Notes: generated from the sequence alone by a model not told the origin. A stretch of DNA of 64,000 nucleotides from Paucibacter sp. DJ2R-2 (GCF_025717675.1 NZ_JAJIRT010000003.1:405678-469677); one strand, 5' to 3'; positions 23,189-33,291 are shown, numbered from the stretch's first letter. Translations and numbers: made by a program.

Positions 23189-23934
23189 CTATTTCACGGC
23201 GCAATTGGCTGCACCTGGCTGGCGCGACATCGCTCAGGTGAATGTGATCTTTGCCATGGCGCCGGCAGTGCTTACCCGGGGCAGTGCGGCGGTGGCGGCG
23301 ATGATGCCTAGATAAGTGCATGAAAAGTCCAGTCGAATTGCAGGACTGCTTTCTGCTGTGTATGGCGGTGGCTGTGCGCTAGCTTTTTGGATTGGTGGGC
23401 GACTTCCCGTACAACGGGCCTCTCGTGGGGCGCATCTTCACCGATGTGGGTTGGGCTGCGCAGCAAGTTCATCAGGGAGAACTGGATGAGCCTGCGATTG
23501 AGGTGGCGATGCGATTGTTGGAATTAGCACTGAGCATTCCGGTGGCGCAAGAGATTCGATCTCTATCAGGGAGGGCGGCCTGGGCCCGCGTCGAAGTGAA
23601 CGCCCCCGCGGCGCTTCTGGGGCCGCCATCAAGGAATCAGACAACTTCTCATTAGACGCCGCTGGAAACGGCGAGTCCACAGTGCCTACCATCCGATTCA
23701 TGATCAGTGCAAAGGGTTGTTTCTAGGAGCAGCAGGTGTCGGCAGACCGGTGAACGAACCGGGGAACGTAATCAGATCGGCAATGAGTAGAGCAAGCATT
23801 CTCGCGACCTGCAGCCTGATTTCCGATGCCTTACCTCAGCAGGCGCAGCAAAACGGGCCCATGTGGCCCGTCTTTGTTTTGTGCGCGCCGATTTTGTGAT
23901 CGGCGTTGGATGGGGGCAAAGGTGTGCCGTCGAC
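23189..23934. other. Gene-poor stretch with a possible decayed coding fragment
   Basis: A plus-strand frame at about 23383-23655 begins without ATG and has protein-like composition in its middle (EVAMRLLELALSIPVAQEI), but no ribosome site or recognised domain. It may be a gene remnant. The rest shows nothing but a terminator-like hairpin at 23850. Confidence 0.4.
23850..23880 (+). terminator. Terminator-like hairpin
   Basis: The arms acgggcc and ggcccgt enclose a 5-nt loop and are followed by CTTTGTTTT. The sequence closely resembles the hairpin after tRNA-Ser. No clear gene lies directly upstream on the plus strand. Confidence 0.6.
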
Positions 23935-24195
23935 TCAGTCCGGCATACCCATCAGCAGGTCACCGCCGGCATCGAGCCAGGTCTCCCAGTCGCAGTCTTC
24001 AAGCTCTAGCGTTTGCGGAGTGGCCGTAGGCAGGGCGGGTGCCATTGGGGCGATGTTGCCGTGCTGGGATTCGCGCATGCTGCGGGCCTTGATCCGACGG
24101 CGCATCGCATGCTGCGGCGTGGCGGCAGCGTGGACCTGCGGCAGGACCGAACTGAGAAACGAGGCGTGGCTGCTGGAACGGTTCTGGAACTGCAT
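23935..24195 (-). CDS. Hypothetical 86-residue protein
   Basis: The start ATG 24195 is preceded by AGGAG at 8 bases, a strong ribosome site, which is the main reason to accept this gene. The N-terminal half is polar and rich in Ser, Gln, Arg and His. The C-terminus is acidic and amphipathic (ELEDCDWETWLDAGGDLL). No membrane segment or known domain is recognised. The frame is open to 24258, but the upstream part lacks a ribosome site. It is divergent from the DUF1566 gene. Confidence 0.6.
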   Translation of the reverse strand: MQFQNRSSSHASFLSSVLPQVHAAATPQHAMRRRIKARSMRESQHGNIAPMAPALPTATPQTLELEDCDWETWLDAGGDLLMGMPD

Positions 24196-24445
24196 GTGGG
24201 CTCTCCTGTCGATGGATGCAACTGTCCTCCGAAGGTGGCCTGCTTCACACCCCCGCAAAGGGTGCCCTCCGATGGGGGAGGTGAACTGGCTTGACCGATG
24301 CTCCCAGCTCTGATTGTCCGGCGTGCCCGCATATCTGTGACGCCCGGCGTGAAGATGACCAAAATCTCCTCAGGCCGCCCTCACAATGAGTGCTTGGGCT
24401 GGCGCCGTCGATGCCCGCGCTGTGACGAACGCAAAGGAGTCTTCC

Positions 24446-25072
24446 ATGTGCCCACGCAATTCGCTGGCAAGGCGCCTTTTGCTGGCCATTCTGCTCGGCC
24501 TCGCTGGCTTCGCGAACAGTGCTTCGGCCAATACGAGTTCACTGCAGATTTCGGCTGACGGCGCGTGGGTCTTGGAAGGCGAGGGCCTGCTGCGCTGGCC
24601 GCGTTGCGTTGAGGGCATGCAGTGGGATGGCAAGACCTGCCGCGGCACGCCGATGCTGATGACGCGTGACGAAGCCATCTCCTTGGTGCGTGCGCGCAAT
24701 GCCACCCTGGCAGCCGCCAAATCTGCCGGCTCGGACGGTGTGTGGCGCTTGCCGCGCGTGCCCGAGATGCGGCGCCTGGCGCAGGCGGCGCACCGGCCTG
24801 CCGGCGTCAAGGATGGCGCGACTGCGGGCCTGGACCCGCGCTTCTTTCCTGCGGCGCCGGCAGGGCTGCATTGGTCGGTCACCTCACAGGTCGATACCGC
24901 TGCGGTCAACCCTTACAACTACGGCAATATCGCCCAAGGCCGGCGGCCGGACAATGCCAACAGCATTGCTTTTCTGCATGGTTGGGCGGTCGATCTGGAC
25001 AGCGGAGAAGCCCAGGGCGAAGTGCCCAAACGCAGCCGCCTGCCGGTGCGCCTGCTGCAAGTTCTGCCCTGA
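24446..25072 (+). CDS. Exported DUF1566-domain protein
   Basis: A 208-residue protein. Residues 1-27 form a signal peptide (basic start, LLLAILLGLAGFA core, cleavage near SAS-AN). The rest matches the DUF1566 pattern: CVEGMQWDGKTC, DGVWRLPRVPEMRRL, FLHGWAVDLDSGE and RLPVRLL near the end. Such domains occur in secreted or surface proteins of unknown role. ATG 24446 follows AAGGAG at 6 bases; upstream codons in frame are unlikely. Two cysteines may form a disulfide. Confidence 0.82.
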   Translation: MCPRNSLARRLLLAILLGLAGFANSASANTSSLQISADGAWVLEGEGLLRWPRCVEGMQWDGKTCRGTPMLMTRDEAISLVRARNATLAAAKSAGSDGVWRLPRVPEMRRLAQAAHRPAGVKDGATAGLDPRFFPAAPAGLHWSVTSQVDTAAVNPYNYGNIAQGRRPDNANSIAFLHGWAVDLDSGEAQGEVPKRSRLPVRLLQVLP

Positions 25073-25093
25073 GCGCGAGAATGCGGTGCGGAC

Positions 25094-25131
25094 AAAAAAA
25101 TGCCCCGGCAGACTCGCAAGCCTGCAGGGGC
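25094..25131 (-). terminator. Terminator downstream of the cys operon
   Basis: Read on the minus strand, the arms gcccctgcag and ctgccggggc pair (one mismatch) and are followed by ATTTTTTTG. It is about 225 bp beyond the cysB stop and faces transcription coming from that operon. Confidence 0.65.
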
Positions 25132-25356
25132 CGGTTCAGTCGCCCTGAGGCGGCAAACCAATCGATCGGGCATCCGATCGAGGAGACAAAGTGGAACTGA
25201 AGCGCGGCGTCACTCGCTTTTCAGCAGCGGGCGCCCTTCGGTCACAATGAATGCCACTATAAGACCAATCTAGGGTTCTGGCTTCGAAGGATTCCAGCTT
25301 TCTATTGCCGTTTTTTGCACGATTGAACGAAAGTTACAGGCTTCGTTCTGTGCCGC

Positions 25357-26310
25357 TCAGAGGCTGGCCGGGGATGCTGATTCCTGTGCGGCTGCTTCCA
25401 CGGCCTCGCGCGTCAAGGGTGCGGCGAAGGTGGACATGAAAGCGTAGACATAGTCCCGCAGATAGGCGCCGCGGCGCACCGCCAGGCGGGTCATGTTGTC
25501 GGCAAACAGATGACGCGCGTCGATGGCCGAGAGATGCAGGTCGCGCTCGTCGTCGTAAGCGATCGAAGCGACGATGCCAACGCCAAGGCCCAGTTCCACA
25601 TAAGTCTTGATCACGTCGGCGTCCATGGCGGCCAGCACGACATTGAGTTCCAAGCCAGCAGCGCGGAACGCGTCGTCGATGTGGGAGCGGCCGGTGTAGC
25701 CGAGCTCGTAGGTGATGATGGGGAACTTGGACAGTCGCTCCAGGGTCAAGACCTGACCCTCGGCCGCTTCTTTCGCCAGCGCATGGTCGGGTGGAACGAC
25801 CACCGAGTGGGTCCAGCGGTAGCAGGGCAGGGCGATCAGCTCGTCATACTGGGCCAGGGCCTCGGTGGCGATGCCGATGTCGGCTTCGCCGTCGAGCAGC
25901 AGACGGGCCACCTGCTGAGGTGAGCCTTGGTGCAGATGGAGGGCGACATCGGGGTGGGCGGCGCGGAAATCGCGCACCACCGGCGGCAGGGCATAGCGGG
26001 CCTGGCTGTGGGTGGCTGCGATGCGCAGCGTGCCCACACCGGTGCGGGCGAAATCATCACCGGCGCGGCGCAGATTGTCGGCCTCGTGCAGCATGCGTTC
26101 GATGATGGGCAGCACATGGCGGCCCGGTTCGGTCAGGCCGGTCAGACGCTTGCCAGCGCGCATGAAGATCTCGATGCCCAGCTCGTCCTCCAACTCGCGG
26201 ATCTGCCGACTCACGCCGGGCTGCGAGGTGTGCAGGGCATGGGCCACTTCGGTCAGATTGAAGCCGCGGCGCTGGGCCTCGCGGATGGAGCGCAGTTGCT
26301 GGAAGTTCAT
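25357..26310 (-). CDS. cysB: LysR-type regulator CysB
   Basis: A 317-residue regulator of sulfur assimilation. The N-terminal winged helix (LRSIREAQRRGFNLTEVAHALHTSQPGVSRQI, positions 6-37) is characteristic of CysB/Cbl. The effector domain contains ATHSQARYALPPVV, the segment that binds O-acetylserine or sulfate-type ligands. It is the last gene of the sulfate transport operon, three bases after cysA, so it probably controls its own operon. Confidence 0.94.
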   Translation of the reverse strand: MNFQQLRSIREAQRRGFNLTEVAHALHTSQPGVSRQIRELEDELGIEIFMRAGKRLTGLTEPGRHVLPIIERMLHEADNLRRAGDDFARTGVGTLRIAATHSQARYALPPVVRDFRAAHPDVALHLHQGSPQQVARLLLDGEADIGIATEALAQYDELIALPCYRWTHSVVVPPDHALAKEAAEGQVLTLERLSKFPIITYELGYTGRSHIDDAFRAAGLELNVVLAAMDADVIKTYVELGLGVGIVASIAYDDERDLHLSAIDARHLFADNMTRLAVRRGAYLRDYVYAFMSTFAAPLTREAVEAAAQESASPASL

Positions 26311-26313
26311 GCC

Positions 26314-27411
26314 TCAGGCAGTCCGGGTGGTGCTGGCCGCGCGCGGGGTTTCGGAGTTCTGGCCCGCTTCAAACAAGCTCAGTCGGCTGGCCGCCAGATG
26401 CACGCGCTGACCGCTGTAGAGGCTCAGGACCTCGGCGCGCTCGCGGCTCAGCTCTGCTTCCAGGTGCTGGCCTTTGGGGCCGAGCAGCTCAACGCGAGCG
26501 CTGGCGCCAAAGCTCAGCACGCGCTCCACCGTGGCCGACAGGCCTTGGGCATCCGGCGCAGTCAGGATTTGCAGCTCATGCGGGCGGGCATAGGCCTGCA
26601 CCGGGCCGGTGGTGTTGAAGGTGGCGCCGTGCTGCAGCTGGTGTTCGCCGATGTGGACCACGCCGTTCTCGGCATGGCCCTCGAAGCGGTTGACCGCACC
26701 GAGGAAGCCGTAGACAAAAGGCGTGGCCGGCTTTTCATACACCTCTTGCGGCGTGCCGATTTGTTCGACGCGGCCATGGTCCATCAGCACTACGCGGTCG
26801 GCCACTTCCAGGGCTTCTTCCTGGTCGTGGGTGACGAAGACGCTGGTGATGTGCAGTTCGTCGTGCAGGCGGCGCAGCCAGCGGCGCAGTTCCTTGCGCA
26901 CCTTGGCGTCGAGCGCACCGAAGGGCTCGTCCAGCAGCAGTACGCGTGGCTCCACGGCCAGGGCGCGGGCCAGGGCGATGCGCTGGCGCTGGCCGCCGCT
27001 GAGCTGGGGCGGGAATCGGTCGGCCAGCCAGTCCAGCTGAACCAGGCTCAGAAGCTCATGGACCTTTTTGCGGATCACCGCCTCGCTGGGCCGCTCCTTG
27101 CGCGGCTTGACGCGCAGGCCGAAGGCCACGTTCTCAAACACCGTCATGTGGCGGAACAGGGCGTAATGCTGGAACACAAAGCCGACCTGGCGCTCGCGCA
27201 CATGGGTGTCGGAAGCGTCGTCGCCGTCCAGCAAGACCTGACCCCGGTCGGCCGTTTCCAGGCCGGCAATGATGCGCAAGAGCGTGGTCTTGCCGCAGCC
27301 CGAGGGGCCCAGCAGGGCGACCAACTCGCCGGAGGGGAAGTCGAGGCTGACGTCGCCCAGGGCCGTGAAGGCGCCGAAGGACTTGTGGATGTTGCGGACT
27401 TGGATGCTCAT
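26314..27411 (-). CDS. cysA: Sulfate/thiosulfate ABC transporter ATP-binding protein CysA
   Basis: A 365-residue ATPase. Walker A is [14 protein letters not shown], the signature is [16 protein letters not shown], Walker B is [13 protein letters not shown] and the switch His is in VTHDQEEA. The C-terminal extension of about 130 residues is the TOBE-like regulatory domain of CysA. ATG 27411 overlaps the cysW stop (ATGA). The longer open frame upstream is cysW sequence in another frame. Confidence 0.95.
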   Translation of the reverse strand: MSIQVRNIHKSFGAFTALGDVSLDFPSGELVALLGPSGCGKTTLLRIIAGLETADRGQVLLDGDDASDTHVRERQVGFVFQHYALFRHMTVFENVAFGLRVKPRKERPSEAVIRKKVHELLSLVQLDWLADRFPPQLSGGQRQRIALARALAVEPRVLLLDEPFGALDAKVRKELRRWLRRLHDELHITSVFVTHDQEEALEVADRVVLMDHGRVEQIGTPQEVYEKPATPFVYGFLGAVNRFEGHAENGVVHIGEHQLQHGATFNTTGPVQAYARPHELQILTAPDAQGLSATVERVLSFGASARVELLGPKGQHLEAELSRERAEVLSLYSGQRVHLAASRLSLFEAGQNSETPRAASTTRTA

Positions 27412-28304
27412 GTCGATGCTTCCTTCAGGGATCGGTGGGCGCGCCACTCGACGAATTGCTTGAGAACCAGGGTCACCAGGGCCAGCAGGGCCAGCAAGGA
27501 CGCGACGGCAAAGGCGGCGGCGAACTGGTACTCGTTGTAAAGAATTTCCACGTGCAGAGGCAGGGTGTTGGTGTAGCCTCGGATGTGGCCGGACACCACC
27601 GAGACGGCGCCGAACTCGCCCATGGCGCGCGCATTGCAAAGAATCACGCCGTAGAGCAGGCCCCACTTCACATTGGGCAAGGTGACGCGCCAGAAGGTCT
27701 GCCAGCCGGAGGCGCCGAGCACGGTGGCGGCTTCTTCCTCGTCGCGGCCCTGCGCCTGCATCAGCGGGATCAGCTCGCGCGCCACGAAGGGGAAGGTCAC
27801 GAAGATGGTGGCCAGCACGATGCCTGGCACGGCGAAGATGATCTTCACATCGTTCGCCTGCAGCCAGGGCCCGAACCAGCCTTGCGCGCCGAACAGCAGC
27901 ACATAGACCAGGCCTGCCACCACCGGTGAGACCGAGAAGGGCAGGTCGATGAAGGTGATCAGGAGTTGCTTGCCGCGGAAGTCATGCTTGGCCACGGCCC
28001 AGGCGGCGCTGACGCCAAAGACCAAGTTCAAGGGCACCGAGATGAAGGCCGCGATCAGGGTCAGTTTGATGGCGGAGACCGCATCGGCCTCGACCAGGGC
28101 AGCGATGTAGACATCCCAGCCTCTGCGCAAGGCCTCGTGGAAAACAGCCACCAAGGGCAGCAGCAGGAAGAGAAAGAAAAAGCTCAGGCCCAGGGTGAGC
28201 AGAGTCCAGCGCACCCAGGGAGCCTCTCGGGTGGCGGGGTTGCTCTGGTAGCGGCCGCCGCTGCTCTTTTGCGGCACGCCCAAGGCGGAAACGATGCCAG
28301 CCAT
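27408..28304 (-). CDS. cysW: Sulfate ABC transporter permease CysW
   Basis: A 298-residue inner-membrane protein with about six transmembrane segments; the first, [20 protein letters not shown], is near residue 40. The cytoplasmic EAA-type loop is visible at [19 protein letters not shown]. It pairs with CysT. Its start overlaps the cysT stop by one base and its stop overlaps cysA. Confidence 0.95.
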   Translation of the reverse strand: MAGIVSALGVPQKSSGGRYQSNPATREAPWVRWTLLTLGLSFFFLFLLLPLVAVFHEALRRGWDVYIAALVEADAVSAIKLTLIAAFISVPLNLVFGVSAAWAVAKHDFRGKQLLITFIDLPFSVSPVVAGLVYVLLFGAQGWFGPWLQANDVKIIFAVPGIVLATIFVTFPFVARELIPLMQAQGRDEEEAATVLGASGWQTFWRVTLPNVKWGLLYGVILCNARAMGEFGAVSVVSGHIRGYTNTLPLHVEILYNEYQFAAAFAVASLLALLALVTLVLKQFVEWRAHRSLKEAST

Positions 28305-29206
28305 TATTTGCGTCCTTCCTGTCCGTTGCGGCGCGAGCTCCAGGCTTGCAGGCCATTGATGGCCAGCAGCAGCACGAAGCTGAACATCAGCATCACCGCG
28401 GCAATCGCCGTGGCGCCGACATAGTCGTATTGCTCCAGCTTGGAGATGATCATCAGCGGCGTGATTTCGCTGACCATGGGCAGATTGCCGGCAATGAAGA
28501 TCACCGAGCCGTATTCGCCCACGGCGCGCGCAAAAGCCAGGGCGAAGCCGGTCAGCAGGGCCGGCGTCAGCGTCGGCAGAACGACCAGGCGGAAGGTCTG
28601 CCAGCGGTGCGCGCCCAGCGAGGCGGCGGCTTCTTCGAGCTCGGTCTCCATGTCCTCCAGCACCGGTTGCACCGTGCGCACGATGAAGGGCAGGCCGATA
28701 AAGATCAGGGCCACCAGAATGCCCAGCGGCGTGAACGCCACCTTGATGCCATAAGGCGCCAGCAGCGAGCCGAGCCAGCCATTGCCGGCGTACAGCGCGG
28801 TCAGCGCGATGCCGGCCACGGCCGTGGGCAAGGCGAAGGGCAGGTCGATCAGCGCGTCCACCAGCTTCTTGCCCGGGAACTCATAGCGCACCAGGCTCCA
28901 GGCCAGGATCAGGCCAAAGACCAGATTGATGGCGGCCGCCAGCAGCGACAGGCCGAAGCTGAGCTTGTAGGAAGCCACCACCCGCGGCGCACTGGCTGCG
29001 GCCCAAAAGGCCTCGGCGCCATGGCCTGCCGACTTGATGAACACCGCTGAGAGCGGGATCAGGATGATCAGGCCGAGGTAGAAGAGCGTGAAACCCAGGG
29101 TCAAGCCGAAGCCGGGCAGCACGCGGCGCTTGGCCCGGCGCTGGCCCGGCTCCAGCGAAGGCAGCCCGGCCGGACCGGCGCTGCTGGTGATTGCGTGAGA
29201 ACTCAT
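28304..29206 (-). CDS. cysT: Sulfate ABC transporter permease CysT (CysU)
   Basis: A 300-residue permease with a Ser/Ala-rich cytoplasmic N-terminus of about 30 residues and six predicted membrane segments. The coupling loop [20 protein letters not shown] is the expected EAA motif. It follows the binding-protein gene by 24 bp. Confidence 0.95.
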   Translation of the reverse strand: MSSHAITSSAGPAGLPSLEPGQRRAKRRVLPGFGLTLGFTLFYLGLIILIPLSAVFIKSAGHGAEAFWAAASAPRVVASYKLSFGLSLLAAAINLVFGLILAWSLVRYEFPGKKLVDALIDLPFALPTAVAGIALTALYAGNGWLGSLLAPYGIKVAFTPLGILVALIFIGLPFIVRTVQPVLEDMETELEEAAASLGAHRWQTFRLVVLPTLTPALLTGFALAFARAVGEYGSVIFIAGNLPMVSEITPLMIISKLEQYDYVGATAIAAVMLMFSFVLLLAINGLQAWSSRRNGQEGRK

Positions 29207-29230
29207 GAGAAGCGATTCCAGCCCTGAGGT

Positions 29231-30259
29231 TCAGCGCTTGATGCCGGCGACGATCTGGTCGTACTGGCCACCGTCGGCAAAGTGGGTCTTGCTGACCTTG
29301 GCCCAGCCGCCCAGCAATTGGTCGACACTGAACAACTTGATCGGCGCGAAGCGCTTTTCTTCGCGCTTGAACACGGCCGCATCACGCGGGCGGAAGTTGT
29401 GGCGGGCGATGATGGACTGGGCCTCGGGCGTGTAGAGGAAGTCCAGGTAGGCCTTGGCGGTGGCGGCTGTGCCTTTCTTGGCGGCGACCTTGTCGTTGAT
29501 GGCCACGGGCGCGTCGGCTTCAATCGAAACGCTGGGGTTGACCACCTCGAACAAGCCCTTGCCGAATTCGTTTTCGATCAGCTCGGCTTCCGATTCAAAG
29601 GTCAGCAGCACGTCACCGATGCCGCGCTGGGTGAAGGTGGTGGTGGCACCGCGGCCACCGCCGTCCAGCACCGGCACATTGGCGAAGATCTTGCTCACCA
29701 GCTCCTTGGCCTGCGCTTCAGAGCCGCCCTTGGCCAGCACGCTGCCCCAGGCCGCCAGGTAGCTGTAGCGGCCGTTGCCGGTGACCTTGGGGTTGGGGAT
29801 GATGACCTGCACACCGGCACGGGTCAGGTCGTTCCAGTCCTTGATGCCCTTGGGGTTGCCTTTGCGAACCAGGAACAGGATGGTGGAGCTGTAGGGGGCC
29901 GCGCCGTTGGGGAAGCGGTTGCGCCAGTCGGCCGGGGTGAATCCTTTTTCGGCCAGCACATCGACGTCGGTGGCCTGATTCATGGTCACCACATCGGCTT
30001 CCAGGCCGCCGATGACGGCACCGATCTGCTTGCTGGAGCCGCCGTGCGATTGGTTGATGGTCAGGGTCTTGCCGCTCTTGGCCTGGTACTGCTTGATGAA
30101 GGCCGGGTTGATCTCTTTGTAGAGCTCGCGGCTCACGTCGTAGGACACGTTCAGCAAGGCATCGGCTGCGCCTTGGGCTTGCGCAGCGGCGGGCATCAGG
30201 CTCCAGGCCAGCAGGGCGGTGGCGGCCAGGGCAACGGTGCGGCGGGAGGTCTTGTCCAT
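29231..30259 (-). CDS. sbp: Periplasmic sulfate-binding protein
   Basis: A 342-residue exported protein. The signal peptide has a basic start (MDKTSRR), a hydrophobic core and a probable cut after AQAQG. The mature part shows LLNVSYDVSRELY, INQSHGGSSKQIGAV and FGFV-type downstream blocks of the Sbp/CysP family. ATG 30259 is chosen because the open frame above it is not signal-like. It is first in the sbp-cysT-cysW-cysA-cysB operon. Sbp and CysP cannot be separated by eye. Confidence 0.93.
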   Translation of the reverse strand: MDKTSRRTVALAATALLAWSLMPAAAQAQGAADALLNVSYDVSRELYKEINPAFIKQYQAKSGKTLTINQSHGGSSKQIGAVIGGLEADVVTMNQATDVDVLAEKGFTPADWRNRFPNGAAPYSSTILFLVRKGNPKGIKDWNDLTRAGVQVIIPNPKVTGNGRYSYLAAWGSVLAKGGSEAQAKELVSKIFANVPVLDGGGRGATTTFTQRGIGDVLLTFESEAELIENEFGKGLFEVVNPSVSIEADAPVAINDKVAAKKGTAATAKAYLDFLYTPEAQSIIARHNFRPRDAAVFKREEKRFAPIKLFSVDQLLGGWAKVSKTHFADGGQYDQIVAGIKR

Positions 30260-30320
30260 GATGTGCGGCGGGGCAGGGCATGCCCGTATGTGAGGTCGGA
30301 CCCGCACTGTGCCTGCCGCT

Positions 30321-30372
30321 CTTTATTCATGGAACAATAGTTTTTTAATTTGTTTATCTGCGAATCGAATAA
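30321..30372 (-). promoter_or_regulatory. AT-rich promoter region of the sulfate operon
   Basis: A 50-bp stretch of A/T runs stands out from GC-rich surroundings and ends about 60 bp before the sbp start. It contains TATTGTTCCATGAATA on the minus strand, an imperfect palindrome. CysB-activated promoters are usually AT-rich like this; binding here is inference. Confidence 0.4.
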
Positions 30373-30383
30373 CGAGCTGAATT

Positions 30384-30402
30384 GAAAGCCGGCCACCGGC
30401 TG
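30384..30402 (-). terminator. Possible weak terminator after the peptide-binding protein gene
   Basis: The arms agccgg and ccggct with a 3-nt loop are followed on the minus strand by TTTCAATT. The stem is only six pairs long. Confidence 0.35.
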
Positions 30403-30454
30403 CAGGAGTTCGGGCGCTGCTGTCGGCCGCCAGAGGGCGTGAAGCTCCTCTGAT

Positions 30455-32053
30455 TCACTTGGAGCCCACGGTGACCCAGCGCCATTCCAACCAGTTGTCC
30501 GGCCGGTGCACCACCTCAACATTGCTGCGCGCTGCCCAGGGGATGAACTGGCGGTGCAGCGGGATGTAATGCACCTGTTCGGCCTGACGCCGGAAGGCCT
30601 GCTTGATCAGCTGCTGACGCTTGGCCTCATCGGGCTCCTTGCTGGAGGCGGCGACCAGGGCATCGAGCTCATCGTCCTTGAAATTGCCGCGGTTGTACTC
30701 GCCCACGCCCTTCTCGCCGCGGTTGCGGAAATGCGAGGTGAAGATGCTCTCGGGGTCGGTGATGGAGCCGCCCCAGCCGAACAGATAGGCCGAGGTGTCC
30801 AGCTGCTCCAGCTTGCTGAAGATCAGGCCCTTGGGCTGGGCGTTCACGCGGGTTTTGATGCCGAGCTTGGCCCATTGCGAAGCCAGGGTCATGCAGATGC
30901 GCTCGTCGTTGACATAGCGGTTGTTGGGGCAGTCCAGTGTGAACTCAAAGCCGTTGGCGTAGCCGGCCTCGGCCAGCAGCTTCTTGGCGGCCGCCAGGTC
31001 GTAGGGCAGGCGGGCCTCCAGGGCCGGGTCCTTGAAGCTGCCCAGGGGCGAGGGCACCAGGGCACCGGTGGGCGCGGATTGGCCGTTCATCAGCTTGGTC
31101 TTGATCAGCTCAATGTCGATGGCCTGGTAGAGCGCGCGCCGCACCCGCACATCCTTGAAGGGGTTCTTGCCCTTGACATTGCTATAGAGCAGCTCATCGC
31201 GACCCTGGTCCAGGCCGATGAAGATGATGCGGTTCTCGGGGCCGTTGATGATCTTGACGCCGGGCGTGCGCGACAGGTTTTCCAGATCACGCGGCGAGGG
31301 GTCGAGCACGAAGTCCACCTCGCCCGAGACCAGGGCGGCCGTGCGGGTGGCGTCGCTTTTGATCGGCGTGTAAATCACCTCCTGCACATTGCCCTCGATC
31401 TGGCCCCAGTACTTGGGGTTGCGCTTGAACACCGTCTTGCTGTCGGGCGCGCGGCTGACCAGCATGAAGGGGCCGGTGCCATTGGCGTTGAAGGCGGCGT
31501 AGGACTCCTCTTTGGATGAGAAATCCTGGGTGCGCGTGGCCTTGTGGGCCTCGGCCCAGCCGCGGCTCATGATGTAGAGGGTGGCCAGATGCTGCAAAAA
31601 GACTGGGTTCACCTGCGGCAGCTTGAACTCCACCGTCAGCTCGTCCACCTTGCGCGGCTCGCCCACCGCATTGGCATACATGGCGATCTGCGAGCTGGGC
31701 TGCTGGGCGCGCTGGATGGAGAAGACCACATCGTCGGCCGTGAAGGGCCGGCCGTCATGGAACTTCACGCCGGGGCGCAGCTTCAGGCGCCAGCTCTGCG
31801 GGCCCAGCTGCTTCCACTCGGTGGCCAGTTGCGGCACCAGGTTCAGCTGTGGGTCGCGGGTGACCAAGAACTCGTAGATCTGGCCGTTGACGGTGTTGGT
31901 CAGGGTTTCGTTCTGCGCATAGGGGTCCAGTGTCAGCGGGTCGCCAGCGCTGGCCCAGCGCAGGGTCTGGGCATGGGCCGGGGCCGGGGCCGGGGCCGGG
32001 GCCAGCAAGCCCAGGGCGGCACTCAAGAGACAGGCCAGCAAGGGCGATTTCAT
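30455..32053 (-). CDS. ABC transporter substrate-binding protein, family 5 (peptide/nickel type)
   Basis: A 532-residue exported protein. The signal peptide has an unusual alternating Ala-Pro run before AHAQ. The mature protein starts TLRWASAGDPLTLDPYA and keeps LRPGVKFHDGRPFTADDVVFS and RALYQAIDIE, hallmarks of the DppA/OppA fold. No permease or ATPase genes are adjacent, so it is an orphan binding protein; the ligand could be peptide, opine or another amino compound. ATG 32053 is supported by the signal peptide. Confidence 0.88.
   Translation of the reverse strand: MKSPLLACLLSAALGLLAPAPAPAPAHAQTLRWASAGDPLTLDPYAQNETLTNTVNGQIYEFLVTRDPQLNLVPQLATEWKQLGPQSWRLKLRPGVKFHDGRPFTADDVVFSIQRAQQPSSQIAMYANAVGEPRKVDELTVEFKLPQVNPVFLQHLATLYIMSRGWAEAHKATRTQDFSSKEESYAAFNANGTGPFMLVSRAPDSKTVFKRNPKYWGQIEGNVQEVIYTPIKSDATRTAALVSGEVDFVLDPSPRDLENLSRTPGVKIINGPENRIIFIGLDQGRDELLYSNVKGKNPFKDVRVRRALYQAIDIELIKTKLMNGQSAPTGALVPSPLGSFKDPALEARLPYDLAAAKKLLAEAGYANGFEFTLDCPNNRYVNDERICMTLASQWAKLGIKTRVNAQPKGLIFSKLEQLDTSAYLFGWGGSITDPESIFTSHFRNRGEKGVGEYNRGNFKDDELDALVAASSKEPDEAKRQQLIKQAFRRQAEQVHYIPLHRQFIPWAARSNVEVVHRPDNWLEWRWVTVGSK
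31975..32004. repeat. Hexamer tandem repeat in a signal peptide coding region
   Basis: Five head-to-tail copies of gggccg (the last gggcca) encode repeated Ala-Pro on the minus strand in the signal peptide of the binding protein. A change in copy number would keep the frame. Confidence 0.9.
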
Positions 32054-32307
32054 GAAGGGGACTCCGGGGAACAAAAGCAGGTGGGCATGGGGGAGGGGCG
32101 GCAGTGTACGCAAACCGCTCCCTCGGCGTGCCCCGAGTGGCCAATGGTCGCAGCTTTGCCATTGCCATTGCGAAGATCGTCTTGCGAAAAGCTTCGTAGA
32201 CAAGGAGACTGCTATGCGGTTTGAATGCCGGGCTGATGGCCGGAGCAGACCCCTCCGGTCTCAAGACCGGCCCAGCGCCCCTCAATGCATCCACGGAGCC
32301 GCGACCC

Positions 32308-33195
32308 ATGACACGTTTGACCGCCCAGGATTTCTCGCCCGAGATCCTCCAGCTCTTCGACCACTATGTGCACGGGGGGCTCAGCCGCCGTGGCTTTCTG
32401 GACCAGGCCCAGCGCGCCCTGGGCAGCGCGGCCGCGGCCACGGCCACCCTGGCCGCTCTGTCGCCGCGCTTTGCGGTCGCCCAGCAGGTCAAGCCCGACG
32501 ATGCGCGCATCAGCACGCGCTGGCTGGAGATCGATTCGCCGCAGGGCAATGGCCGAGTGCGTGGTTATCTGGCCCGGCCCGCCGGCGCCAAGGGCCGCCT
32601 GCCTTCGGTGCTGGTGGTCCATGAGAACCGCGGCTTGAACCCGCATATCGAGGACATCACGCGCCGCCTGGCCTTGGACGGCTTCCTGGCGTTTGCGCCC
32701 GATGCCCTGTTCAATCTCGGTGGCTATCCCGGCGACGAAGACAAGGCGCGCGAGCTCTTCGGCAAGCTCGATGCCGGCAAGACCCGGGCCGATTTCGTGG
32801 CCGCGGCCCGCGCGCTGCAGGCCTTGCCTGAGGGCAATGGCCGTGTGGGCGTGGTCGGTTTCTGCTTCGGCGGCGGCATCGCCAATTACCTGGCCACCCA
32901 ACTACCCGATCTGGCCGCTGCCGTGCCTTTCTATGGCGGCCAGCCACCGGCCGAGGAAGTGGCCAAGATCAAGGCGCCACTGCTGATCCATTACGCCGCC
33001 CAGGACGAGCGCATCAACGCCGGTTGGCCCAAGTACGAAGCCGCGCTCAAGGCGGCCGGGGTGCCGTTTGAGGCGCACATCTACGCCGGCACTCAGCATG
33101 GCTTCAACAACGACACCACGCCGCGCTTCGACGCCGAGGCGGCTAAGCTGGCCTGGCAGCGCACGGTGGACTTTTTCAAGGCCAAGCTGGCTTGA
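32308..33195 (+). CDS. Dienelactone hydrolase family protein with Tat-like signal
   Basis: A 295-residue alpha/beta hydrolase. The nucleophile Cys is in GVVGFCFGGGIANYL, the acid in HYAAQDERI and the His in TQHGFNNDT, the Cys-Asp-His triad of dienelactone hydrolases. The N-terminus carries SRRGFLDQAQ followed by a hydrophobic Ala-rich stretch ending AVAQQ, which looks like a twin-arginine export signal after a roughly 25-residue leader. ATG 32308 matches this family's usual start. Substrate unknown. Confidence 0.88.
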   Translation: MTRLTAQDFSPEILQLFDHYVHGGLSRRGFLDQAQRALGSAAAATATLAALSPRFAVAQQVKPDDARISTRWLEIDSPQGNGRVRGYLARPAGAKGRLPSVLVVHENRGLNPHIEDITRRLALDGFLAFAPDALFNLGGYPGDEDKARELFGKLDAGKTRADFVAAARALQALPEGNGRVGVVGFCFGGGIANYLATQLPDLAAAVPFYGGQPPAEEVAKIKAPLLIHYAAQDERINAGWPKYEAALKAAGVPFEAHIYAGTQHGFNNDTTPRFDAEAAKLAWQRTVDFFKAKLA

Positions 33196-33291
33196 TGTTG
33201 ATGCATTGATGAGCTTGTCAGGGCAAGGTCATGGGCAGGCGGCGATGATCTGCCGCTGCGTGTTTGTTTCAACTCCATTCCCCGCTTGCCC

